Source: Tubulanus polymorphus (lineage: Eukaryota; Nemertea; Palaeonemertea; Tubulaniformes; Tubulanidae). From it: a stretch of DNA of 64,000 nt. Under the pieces are notes generated by a model, which made no database searches, was not told the origin of the DNA, and worked only from the letters and a program-made list of their open reading frames with translations. Of this stretch, positions 24,514 to 36,200 are shown in pieces (the stretch's first letter is position 1; every line of letters starts with the position of its first letter). Position numbers and translations under genes: made by a program. The stretch is from NCBI RefSeq assembly GCF_964204645.1, contig NC_134026.1:29220650-29284649 (forward strand). The letters are read 5' to 3'.

Positions 24514-26460
24514 ATGAACATCAGTGGAGTGATTTACATTTTCGGTACGTACTAGTTGTTTGAAAATACGATGTTAAAATCCGTTGAAATAAACCCGAGA
24601 AACAAGAAACTGAGAAAAATCCCCCGGACATACAATTGCTATGCTTTCAAAGCTAAAATTTGAAAAATTCGAACCTACATATACACGCATGGGTAATTCA
24701 TAAAACCTGAAATGATTTCTAAAGTTTCAAATAAAACCTCTGTTGACTAACATCCATCGGGTAATAAATTGATGCATTAATACATTAAGGTGTTGATTAT
24801 TATTATTGTTATTATCAAATCATTAGCTGTCTTGTACTTGATTGTTGATTGTACTCATTTGCCTTTATAAAGCCGACTTAAAGTTTGAACTCTGAAATTG
24901 TTCCACTGTATCCGTGGACTAACATCAATTTTTTTTTATCACAATAGTGTCAAGTTCTCCGCAAATCTGCTTTGCTGGCCCGTACTTGAAGAGATATCAA
25001 ACAAGTTTAAGATCTCTGATTGAAACGGCAATATATAAAAATGCGTACTGGGGTTTAGAAAACTTACGATGCCATTCCTAGCGTTTTCTTTTAGAATCCA
25101 ATTTCGAATCATTCCCTCCATCTGCAGAAGGTTGTTATTCCGCATTTTTATAACACATCCAGGGGAATCTTTCAAAATTTTGAGTGCTCTTAAATTGGGG
25201 CATTTTCACTGCGGAAAAGTCCCTAATATAGGCGCCTTTTTGGACATCAATGTGCCAGTTTTGGATGGGACAAGTTAAAAATTGGCCCCCTGGAACTATA
25301 TACGCCCTGGCAACTTGGTTACATATGATTAAACTATGCATTTCATCATGATGAGAAATACCGATCGTTCACTCAGAAATCAGTTGATAGTTTCAGTCAT
25401 ATCAAAGTTGGGGTTATTCTATTTTAAAGGTATACTATCCTGCGCGGTCTTGCAGATTTACGGTTCCGATATCAAGGCCGAAATCTGCGCTATGTTCGCG
25501 AACGAACGACCGGCTTGTCAAGAGTATGCCCAAAAAGGGATAGATTACTTCAGCGCTGATGATGGCCCATGTGCAAACTTGAATGGAGAAGGTAGAGGCA
25601 GTTGTATATATGGAGTGCAGTCTCTCTATTTTCCATGCACAATTTTTCGAATTGAACCATTTACCGGAGAACCACTTCGTAAATGTATCGATGTCATTAA
25701 TAAAGTCGATGACCAGTGCCGCTGGGATAGCTGCTTCTCGTGCAGTATTTTCGTGAATTATATGAATGAGGAAAAGGGTGGCATCTTGGATAATGGAATT
25801 CACGTCCACTCGTGCGAATGTTTCAGAGAATTGCCGTGTATATTCGAGTGTTTTGGGGATGATTTGAAAGATTTTGCAGGTAAGATATGAAAACACTTGA
25901 TAGAATAATTGACTATGTAAGATCTTTCGACGAATATGTAAACAAATGTTCTATACCTCTGTATAAGGCATTGGATTTGGAGCAGATGAAAAATTCAACG
26001 AAAAATTTACGAAGGTGAAAGGTGTCATGCAGAATGGTAACTACGTACTTGATAACGAACCGGTAACATGCGCTGATCAATACGCGGAAGGTTATGATAA
26101 AACTGACCAGGAAACGAAGCTAGATTCATTTATGGACGGCTTCAAAGAATGGCTCGAAGCAAAAAAATAGATTATTCAATAATTTATTATGTAGACGATA
26201 CATTTAAAAATTGCATTCCTGAATTAAAACAACAACAACATATTCATTTATTGGAGCTAGAATATAATTAAAGTATCGTCACTACCTGAAGTCATTCATC
26301 GTTTGTCTAATGCGTCGTTTAATCCCCAATTCATTGATGCGGATTAGTGGATTTTCATGGTTAAGGTAAGCTGAGGTCCTGATTATCCATAGCTCGGTCA
26401 AGATATTCGACAATACGACCTTATCCTACTTTGGAGAGTTGTTTTTTTTACAGTTTATTT
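24000..26460. repeat. Segmental duplication, copy 1
   Basis: The region is similar to about 27830-29640 along its length, in introns and flanks as well as exons. Shared flank markers include TGAACGGAGT and AGGAAATCTT upstream, and CATAGCTCGGTCAAGATATT downstream (near 26385 and 29585). Copy 1 intron 1 is 885 bp against 321 bp in copy 2, partly because of about 230 bp unique to copy 1 near 25140-25390. Confidence 0.75.
24514..26170 (+). CDS. Unrecognised secreted Cys-rich protein, copy 1 (intact)
   Basis: Three exons with joining phases: 24514-24544, 25430-25879 and 25968-26170, giving 227 residues. The first exon and the start of the second make a signal peptide (MNISGVIYIFGILSCAVLQI). The mature protein is Cys-rich, with clusters such as CRWDSCFSC and CECFRELPCIFEC, then an acidic, Cys-poor C-terminal third containing VTCADQYAEGYDK. 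There is no transmembrane segment after the signal. The even Cys spacing suggests a disulfide-bonded extracellular protein. No family was recognised, so no function is given. A second copy lies 3.8 kb downstream in the same orientation. The short first exon is supported by the same structure and splice sites in copy 2. Confidence 0.75.
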
Positions 26461-26869
26461 CTACTTAGAAAAACCCTTATTTTCATATACAAAATAATAC
26501 CAGTATAGGATTTGACAGACCAATGAAGACGGGCAACTTGCAAAGCAATGTGCGATGTTGCGACCGTGGCAAAGAGGTCGGTCTGAGTCTATTAGCAGCG
26601 CCTATGTTCTTGGGAGAGGGAGAGACGTTCGCGCCACTGAACATTGTGGCACGCACAATTAGAAAATTACTGGTTTTCTAGAAAATATTCAAGTTATTTC
26701 GGGAAATAAGCTCCGTTTTTCATTTTTAATCAGTTGCCTTCACTAAACCAAGGGGCTGCGCCATACTCGTTGTTAGCGGATTATTCATGCACTATTGAAC
26801 CGACTCGGGGAACACGTGCTGCCTCAAAAAGTGCTGCCCGTTGATTGCCATTCGGTTCTTCGATATTAC
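26171..26869. other. 3' flank of copy 1 and spacer
   Basis: The first 300 bp belong to the duplicated unit. The rest is unrecognised non-coding DNA leading into the LINE fragment. Confidence 0.35.
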
Positions 26870-27720
26870 GTAATGTATGACAGGTTGAAAACCTCAGTCC
26901 TTACCACGCTTACTTTAAAGCTACGAAACATGGACCGCGTACCGAAGGCACGAGCGGCAGAGCAACCACTTCCAAATGGCTCCGAGACCTCCTTCACATT
27001 CGCTGGCAGGACAAAGTCCGCAATGTTGAGGTTCTTAAGCAGGCTGGTACCCCAGCGCAATCACACTCATGCGCAAGGCTCCTAGATGAGATGGTCAGGC
27101 CCCCGGCGCATGTTAGACGATCGCATACCGAAATAGCTGGGGAGGGGGGGGGTCAGAGGCGGAACTATTATGCCATACTTTGCACCGTATCCGCCCAGCG
27201 CAGAAGGCAACCCATTTCGGAATCCAATTATCATTCCTTGAATGTTCTTGATATAGTCTTAATTTTTGAATTTCGAAGCTTGAGAGTCCGGGCGTTTTCT
27301 GAACTTTTTAAGGCAAAATATTGATGAAATTTCTGGATGTGAAAAAAAAACAAAATTTGGAATGAAAAAATCCAGAACTTGGATTTTGAAATGGGGGTCG
27401 TCTGCACCCTTTCCCCCTAGTGGCACCTATGCTTTACAAGGAAATCTCAAGGTAAGCGTAAAGCTATAGGAGAAAAGAAGCGCCTCAAGGACAGCCTGAA
27501 GGTCTCATTTAAAGCCTTTACTATTGATACAGGGTAATAGTATTGAGAAACTCGCCGCCGACCGCCCCTCCTGGCGCAGTGCCGTCACCAAAGAAACCCG
27601 AAGAGCAGAGGAGCGCCGGTCCCAACATGCTGAGCTCGAAATGGCCATAATCTGCCGTACCTGTGGAAGAGGCTTTCTTGCCGGCGGATTGGTATCGTGG
27701 CCAGTCACCTCCGGACTCAC
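26870..27720 (+). mobile_element. 3' fragment of a non-LTR retrotransposon (LINE), degenerate
   Basis: The translated pieces look like the C-terminal part of a LINE reverse transcriptase ORF. One frame near 26960-27080 reads WLRDLLHIRWQDKVRNVEVL, a segment commonly found after the RT domain. Another at 27541-27640 reads EKLAADRPSWRSAVT, then RAEERRSQHAELEMAI, followed by a CRTCGRGF half zinc finger. The pieces lie in different frames with stops between them, so it is dead. It is also more GC-rich than its neighbours. It sits between the two copies of the secreted Cys-rich gene. Confidence 0.7.
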
Positions 27721-27829
27721 CGTAGCAGTACACAGTCCGATCAGGGAAGTGATCCGAGTTCCCTGGTCCGATCGATGCCATGGTCATCTTCGCCACCGAA
27801 GGACGACACTTATCACAAAATATTTTATC

Positions 27830-29640
27830 GGATCCGACTTGAACGGAGTCTACTGTAGCATTTTCCCCAGGAGTTTGACTATAGGAAATCTTCGATATAA
27901 GCAGATTCACTCCAAAATAACCGTAGCAACTGTGTATCATTCTTTATTGACGTTTTCGTGCTAATAGAAATTGACAATTCAGTGGTACATCTGGAAGAAT
28001 GGTGGCAGAAAACGAATCGATTTTTCATCAGTATTTTTTGAGTTTTGTAAAAATATTACTGACATCAATCTATTGTACGTATCTGCATATATCATCAAAC
28101 GAATATATACTTATTGGTTGCTCATTTTATCGCCCATTAAAAAGAATGAACTTAATTCGATTCTCATTCGCGTTCAAATTCAGCGAATCAAAGTGGTCCA
28201 TTTTCGACTTTTTTCAAAATAACTTCATTCCCCTGAATCGTGGCGTTCGCATCGGACGGAATTCATTTTCAAATCTTTGTCCAGCAGAAGAATTACGTAG
28301 CTCATCATGAATATCAGTGGAGTGATTTATGTTTTCGGTACGTATCTAATTGTTAAGTAAAACGATGTTAAAATCCTCTCTATCATAAAATATCCAGAAA
28401 ATGCGTGCATTATTGTTCCACATTTAAATTGAGTCGAATTATTTAATATACTTTGTCGGCCTTGCGGTGACGAGGTATTATTGATATCTCCGATTGATCC
28501 GTCAATATTGGTAGTGCATAGTGGGTTTTAGAAAGAAACGTACAATGATCCGATTCTTAGCGTTCTTTTTAGAATCATTCCCTCCATCTGTAGAAGCTGC
28601 TGCTTTTGGACATTGATGATTTCAGTAACATCAAATTCGGGATTATTCTATTTTAAAGGTATACTATCCTGCACGGTCTTGCGGGTTTACGGTACCAATA
28701 TCAAGGCTGAAATCTGCGCTAGGTACGTGAACTACGACCAACAGGTTTGTCAAGAGTATGCCCAAGAAGGGATTAATTATCTAAGCGGTGATGATGGCCC
28801 ATGTTTAAACTTGGATAAATATAGATTGGTTTGCATATATAATGTGCAGACTTACTATTTTCCATGCACAATTCTTCGAATTGAACCACTTACCGGAGAA
28901 CTCCTTCGTAAATGTATCGATGCTATTGAAAAAGCCGATTCTCAGTGCCGCTGGGATACATGCTTATTGTGCAGTAGAAATTTCGTGACTTATATGAATG
29001 AGGAAAAGGGTGGCATCGAGGCTAATGCGAATGTTTCAGAGAATTGCCGTGTCTATTCGAGTGTTTTGGGGATGATTTGAAAGATTTTGCAGGTAAGATA
29101 TGAAAACACTTGATAGAATAATTGACTATATGTAAGATCTTTCGACGAATATGTAAACGAATGTTCTATACCTCTGTATAAGGCATTGGATTTGGAGCAG
29201 ATGAAAAATTCATCGAAAAATTTACGAAGGTGAAAGGTGTCACGCAGAATGGTAGCTACGTTCTTGATAACGAACCGGTAACATGCGCTGATCAATACGC
29301 GGAAGGTTATGATAAAGCTGACCAGGAAACAAAGCTAGATTCATTTATGGACGGCTTCAACGAATGGAACAAGTGGGATTAAATTGCCGATCAATTTTCA
29401 AAATGCACTCCTGGATAAAAACAACTATATACATATTCATTTATTGGAACCAAAATTTTACATTAGAGAATCATTTACCGTATATCTAGCGTCGTTTTAT
29501 AACCTCAATCATCACATATTGATACCTTTTTGACGCGGTTGAGAGGATTGGAATGGTTAAAATAAACCAAGGTCCTGATTTTCCATAGCTCGGTCAAGAT
29601 ATTCGACGATACGACCATCTTACATTGGAGAGTTTCTTTT
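27830..29640. repeat. Segmental duplication, copy 2
   Basis: The partner of about 24000-26460, in direct orientation. Exon 3 and the 3' flank are the most similar parts. The unit begins just after the LINE fragment, so the LINE may mark or have influenced the breakpoint. Confidence 0.75.
28307..29382 (+). pseudogene. Secreted Cys-rich protein, copy 2, frameshifted (pseudogene or truncated product)
   Basis: The exons match copy 1: 28307-28337, 28659-29092 and 29183-29382. The signal peptide and splice sites are kept, and most of exon 2 is open. Near 29020-29030, exon 2 has lost a net 19 bases relative to copy 1. This shifts the frame, gives a new C-terminus and stops at 29078-29080, for a product of about 150 residues. 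The downstream exon 3 remains open in its original frame and is still similar to copy 1 (66 codons, ending NEWNKWD). It may therefore be a recent pseudogene, a shorter secreted protein, or a gene whose splicing avoids the shifted part. Other exon 2 indels between the copies are multiples of three, suggesting coding constraint before the break. Confidence 0.7.
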
Positions 29641-32600
29641 TTTTGTAACAGCTTATTTTCTATTGTGAAAAATCCATATGCAAAATTAAAGTCCAACAAT
29701 CGTCAATGTATGCCAGTTAGGATTCGACAGTGCTCGACAATATCGTTGATCCACCGCCAGTTGGAAGCTCGTATCCATCCGCTAACGATGAGCATAGCGC
29801 GTAGCACGTTTAATGTCCGCCTTTAATTAGACATTCTACAGAACTGACAACCCTTACCCATACTGAAAGATCTGTAAGACACGAATCGTTTATCCGAATT
29901 AGAGGGATCTGAGATGATAAAACGTGGTTAGAAAACGTCCTTTAGAACACGAAACAAACAATCAAGACACAGTTAAAATGCAAATCCACCATAAAAGAAT
30001 TTATTATCTGAGTGAGCCTATTGGTAATACAAGACTTGCATGGTACTCTAAAAAATACAAAAATGTGCATGTAAACTGCAAATTTAAATTCATCAGAGAC
30101 TTGTTTTACAACCAACCTGAAATTATTTTACACCAGTGACGTTAATTAAAAATTTATTTACTTCAATTTTCTACACTTATCATTTAAACGAGTACAATTC
30201 TTTAATTAGATCAACATCACTAAACTGTTGGATTCGAAATCAACCCGCGCAGAATCAGACTTCAAAACAAAATATCAGCCCTAAACTTGGGAAGTACACA
30301 AATAGAAGAGAGCCGTGTGAGATCAGGCGTTTTGTCTCCTTCAATGGTTTTAATACATCAATTTGCCACTCTCAGTTTACTATGAAAATTTATGAATCCA
30401 GTTATTTCAATGGCGATGAAAATACAGCATCAATAGGTAGAATACATGTCGCATTTTAGTAGAATAGGGCTGATATTCACGCATGATGATGAAGCAGCAT
30501 TGTGATATGAAGCACACAGCTTTCAAACGCTAGCATCAACCTCGTCTGATCTTCCGTAAACAAGTCTCTGATCAGTTTGATGACAAGTTTTAGGAGATTT
30601 TTTCTATTAAATGTTAGTATTTTCAGTTAATTAGTATTAAAAATAAACATTCAAGATGGCAAACATCTATCTGCATGCAAAAATGTTTTCAGTTTTCATC
30701 AATTATACAAAACCAGTCCTCACAATTGTATTTAGAAAAGATTTGAGTGATAAAATGAAGGCGAAACACACGTAGCCATTTCATGCAATGTTGAATCCTT
30801 CGTATGCGAAGGTTTAGGCATGTCAGGCTGTTGTTGGTGCCATCTTGAATATATCGATGCAAACTAGAAGCACTCAAGGGAGGCACAATAATGATGACAT
30901 CATCCAAACACCGATTTTATTATTAGTCTTTATGGCAGGCCACTTAACATCAAGATTATGATAAAACGGGATTTTTCATTTGAAGCGATGGCAGCCAGGT
31001 TTTTTTTATTTCATCAGGGTGTTGTTAGAAACCCAGCTGCAAACATCGCTGAGTGATATAGCCCAGTACACACCACTACATCGGACATTAAAGTGTATAG
31101 ATAAACTGGATAAAATATCTAGCCACACTGGTACAATTATTAATATTGATAGTATAGAATTTAAACAGATTTTTGGGACAATATAGTAATGCCCGTTTTG
31201 CCTAGTACTATACACAAGTAATGAGAAACATTAAGTGACCTTTACAGATTCGCGGCATTATTAAGGTACATGGTGCTGCACCTTAGCGCCTCTTCCATTT
31301 GGACATGGCCTCCATCGATTTATATCCTCATTTATCATAAAGTATCAAAATATCATTCTTCAGACAAGCATCAGTATCCGATCAACTGAATTTCTGTTCT
31401 AACCATTTTAATTCTTCATTCAACCACGGATATTCTTCCAAAATAACGACCTATCCACAACTGCTCAAGCAGGCAGTGAATACATAGGTACATTAAGTTG
31501 CTAGTATCCGTTTCTTACTGTGTACAAGAATTCAAAGAAAGATTTCATTCAGTAATGTCCAAATCACTTTCACAATATAAAAATCATTTTGTACAAATCA
31601 ACCTACATGGAATGCAAAAAGGGCAATTTTTGGAATGATTAGTTGTTTTTTTCTTTCTAAACAAAACAACGTAACCTGTTGAAAAAATATTCGCTTAATT
31701 GTGTAATGTACGTATAAAAATAGATAAAAAAGATCGATACTGATGCTGTCTAAAATTTGTCCTCTCGGCATTCAAGTTCAAAATGATCACAGACATTGTT
31801 AAGATCCCCTGAGTGACTTGCTTTGAACGCCCAGGACAAAGAACATGAGGCCACTTTCATCGACATTTAAAAACCTGCTCATCAATACACAATCAGGATA
31901 ACACAGAAGTAGTTGGATTCAAACTGTGGCAGGTAAAGTTTTATTCATGTATGAAAGTGACTTCATTATTAAAGCTCTCTCTTAAATACATGCGCTTTCA
32001 CAATTATCGTGACAGACTCCCGAACAGAGAGTGATCACTAACACGAGACCATCGCCCTAAATCTTTACCTAACTGCACCTATCTGTCAAACTAAACCTGG
32101 ACCCGTATGATAAGGATGGCTGAGAATCACATGTAAAGGCAGAAAATCGTTCAATCCTTTCATCAATTTTTTGTTTCATACGAGAAAATACCTGAAATTT
32201 GGATGCTGATTTTCAGCTCAACTACAAAAAAATACATTTCTGCCGTTTACAGTGGTTTGTTTGATTTAGAAAAACTAGCAGATTTTTTAAAATTTACCTA
32301 TGAAAACTTGTGTCAAGCGCACAGTATTATTATATTATACTTATTAACAATTATTCTATGTCAGTGCTGCTTGAAAACAGGACAACACCAATAGTGAATT
32401 GCTGATAATTCAATGACTATGAAAGCATTTCATATATACAGGCGCAAAAAACTAGAAATAAAATATAGAAAATCGAAAAAATACTGATATATTCCAAAAA
32501 TCCAAAAAATTATTGTACACGTACAATACAAAAAGCCTCGATGCACAAAAACCAAATTCAGATTTTCACACCATTTAACATGTATTACAACTAACTTACA

Positions 32601-32984
32601 TAGTCCATAGAATATCTGCCATTTAGGTTTATCAGATACTTCGAGAAAAACTTTCTAAGTGAAACATTGACAGCCAAAAAATCTAATATTCAACGATACA
32701 AATAATTTGAAAGAAGTTTTTAAAATCAACGTTATGAAGATATCTGCTCAGCCATCCTAGTAAAACACTTCAATATTCCGTACAGATATCGATTGCTCGC
32801 TAAAAAGCATTTGCGTTCATGGTTAGTGAAATACTTCAAAGGTGAATTATGACAATTTTCTGCAGTCGACTGATTTTAACAAGCACACTATTATTATTCA
32901 AATCCACCATCGATGGATGAGCATATATTATTTAAGCTGATGATGTTACAATGGTTAGTAGTAGTAGTAATAGTTGTAGTAGTT

Positions 32985-33025
<41 letters not shown>

Positions 33026-33198
33026 TGAAGTAGTAGTAAGGTAATGATCATAAAAAACTTTTTTCAATTTTTGACACAAATCAGTGAGACGATTCTTATT
33101 CGTAGTAAAAATTATGAAAACGACTCTCATAAATGATAGAAAATAAAGGCCACCACAGACCATTGGAATTTATATACTAAAAAAGGAAATCATTTTAC
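29383..33198. other. Gene-poor AT-rich region
   Basis: The first 250 bp are the 3' flank of duplication copy 2. No gene was recognised in the rest. Small open frames at 29924-30139 and 30136-30459 have no recognisable features. A trinucleotide repeat lies at about 32955-33035. Confidence 0.4.
32955..33035. repeat. (TAG)n trinucleotide microsatellite
   Basis: Interrupted AGT/TAG repeats on the plus strand, with a few TTG interruptions. The polythreonine reading on the minus strand is an artefact of this repeat. Confidence 0.9.
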
Positions 33199-33213
33199 TT
33201 TATTGATAAAAAA
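33199..33213 (-). terminator. Possible CPEB polyadenylation signal with adjacent CPE
   Basis: Read on the minus strand: TTTTTTAT, then two to three bases, then AATAAA. On the plus strand this is TTTATT at 33199-33204 followed by ATAAAAAA at 33206-33213. A cytoplasmic polyadenylation element (UUUUAU) this close to AAUAAA is the arrangement CPEB proteins act on. If used, the CPEB 3' UTR would be about 5.7 kb. The site is inferred from motif and position only. Confidence 0.4.
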
Positions 33214-36200
33214 CATATATAGAATCTGGATCCATTAATTTAAGTGTCCAACAAAAATAACTAAGAAAACTCCCCATATACAAAACACAAAAATCGGTAT
33301 GAAAAATCCTTGGCCTTAACCGGATGCCGCATGCATATAACACAAGGTTAAGAACCATCATAAGAGAATACAAGAACCAGGATAACATTTTAACAGCAAA
33401 TCTAGGTCTATAAAAGCATAAAAATGGACTTTTCTTAATTTAAAAATAATCATAAACAGAGAGAATCATCAACGTTATTTATCAAATACATATATACATA
33501 CAAACGCGCATGCCGATAGTACATATACACGGTACATGAGTGAATGACATGTACAACATGGATCATCAGAGTTATATATGCAATACCTAAACATGTGTCA
33601 GTAATACACAATAATATCTTCTAAATAGTGAATATAAACTAAAAAAACACCAGTGTAATACTGTTACATAGCGTAAGTGGGGAAATTCGATCGAGCACAA
33701 AATTCTGACTTGTTCCGTCCGATGAACTGGGAAAAAATCGGATGAATACGAAATCTCTTCACTACTAAATCATTAGTAGAATAGCATGTCATGAAATAGG
33801 GAACTAAATCGATAAATTCACAGCCAAATTTCTTGTTGTTTTTAGTTAAATGATCTTAAATTATTGCTTATGCAACATGTCGGTGTATTTAATGAGTAAC
33901 ATAGAGGCACTGACAGCAGATATCTCCTCATTACTGTAGCTTATCATCAGTTTCTGTAGATAGATTTTTGTAATTCTACAAAAAAATTTACTTTAAAAAA
34001 AGTGAAACAACAAATTTACAGGTTAAGTATAAATTACGTACATAGAAAAAGAATCAATTCGCCAGCAAATAAAAACAAGGTTGAATTCAGACACGAGTCA
34101 ATCATTAAATAAACTAACTAATAAAATGATTTTAATTTTCCCCTCCCTGACCTTCAATTGCACCGGTACAAAACACACGCTAAGCAATATCATAACTGGT
34201 GCAAAAATGGACTTTTTAAACTGGCAGCTGCAGTTTTGATGATGGTGTTGAGGTAGCAAAGCAGCAATCAGCAGAACCAACAACCAAACGGACTAAATCT
34301 CCCCGAGCGCCGCCGTCAGAAATGTGCCGTCAGAATTTCGTGCTCGATATTTTATACTAGTAAAAAACACAACACAAAACGATGAAATATGAACTATTCA
34401 AGCTTGATTCACACCCAATGAAAACCTGGCCACACCTTGGAAACAGACAAAAAATATCTTGTACACACTCATAATTCTTTTTTTTTCTGAAAATTCATAG
34501 CAAAACTCCTTTAAATAGTAAAATAACTACAATTTCTCATTAAAATACAAACAGTGAATTTTCATGTATCATATTTATACCCATAAATGTTGAAAAGGGG
34601 TTTATAGGGGCACAATAATAGAAAACATACACAAAATCACATTAAAGACGGTCTAAACCGGCTGGCTATGATATATTATTATTGCACGAGTTTTTAGGTA
34701 CTCATTGTGTGTTTAAATACATCCGAGGGATGCCACCTACCAGTTATTACATTAATGAAAGTATATTTCAAAAACCAAAACACCGACTGATATCGCATCA
34801 TAACTATACAAAAATTTGGGACAATTAATGCCCACTGTTGAAGGATTTGTTGAACTAATTTCAATAATCTATTGTTCTTCAATCAGTAAGTTTACAAATA
34901 CCACGGTTAATGGTACAACTTTCTCCCGTAATGTTACCATGTACTAGTACATGCCAGTGAAGAGGTTATATGATACAATTAACACCATTCATTCGTTTGT
35001 TAAGATGATCTTAAGACTAGAAATTTTTTTTCATAACCCCAAAGTTCACGTCACTTCAATTCGGAGCATCTCGAGTGACGGTAGTTTCAGGCCTGGTGCA
35101 TCGTGATGCACAAAACTCGAATCGATAATAATTTACAATAAAAAAAAAAATAAATACAAGAGCGTTTTGTTTTGTGTACATGTGCAGCGACTGCACTTAA
35201 CAATTTATATGCATGAATCTATCATATTCAAGCAGAATAGAGAAATAATTTAATCAATAAATAATTTAATAGGAATCAAAGCACAATATATTAATTATCA
35301 TTACTATTACTATTATTATCATATTATATTAACATCTGAAGAAACTGAATATAAAATATTTCCTTAGCTGAGGCTTAATTACCATTAAGCCAAGTCTAAA
35401 TGTACGAAAATGTGGCGATGTCTATTTGCACTTGAATTAAAGCAGTCAGTTAGAAATAATTTAATGGATTATTAGTACACACAAACTGATAATTAGAAAC
35501 AAAAATCAATGTAGCACCACAAAGTAAAAACCGACAGTAGTTGAAGAGGTCACTGATGCCCCACGTGTAAACCTCAAGAACTGCTTCTTTATTCAAGAAA
35601 TACTAAATGCGGCGGCAATTATAAAATCTTTGGAATTCAAGACGATTAATCTATAATCATGTAGTAATAATATATCAATTAATTAATATAAATGTTTATG
35701 AAACCCACACAATATCGTACGTTTAACAATGCGAAGTGCTCCTTCCAAGAACAGTCGCCATCTAGTATATATATACATATATATATATATAGTATATATA
35801 TCAACCATACTATTTATATTATTCAGATATATATTCATATGCAAAAAAGCGAAATTCATGAAAATAAAAAAATTACCCATAAGTCTCGTCATATTAAAAC
35901 TATTTCTTTTTTTCGTATTTTTTTTTTATACATTTTTAAAACTTTTTGAGTACTAAATTGAAAAATAGTTGAAACCTCTCTAGTAAACACATACAGATTC
36001 AATAAGAAATTGTATTTCGTATTTGATTATTCACACATGCAGCTAGGAATATATAACGCGAATTGTTGTCTCTACTGAACACAACACCAAACACATCGTG
36101 ACGTCGCTCGAATAGTAGGTAATAGCATTATTCAATCATTAGTAAAACATTCCTAAATCTATAGCAGAAATAACCTGTAAAACCTAATATAGGAATATCC

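Noticed and set aside
25435-25896. Minus-strand 153-codon frame opposite the Cys-rich gene
   Set aside because: It is the shadow of exon 2 of the plus-strand gene, which has a signal peptide, conserved splice sites and a duplicate.
32894-33163. Minus-strand polythreonine frame
   Set aside because: It is a translation of the (TAG)n microsatellite.
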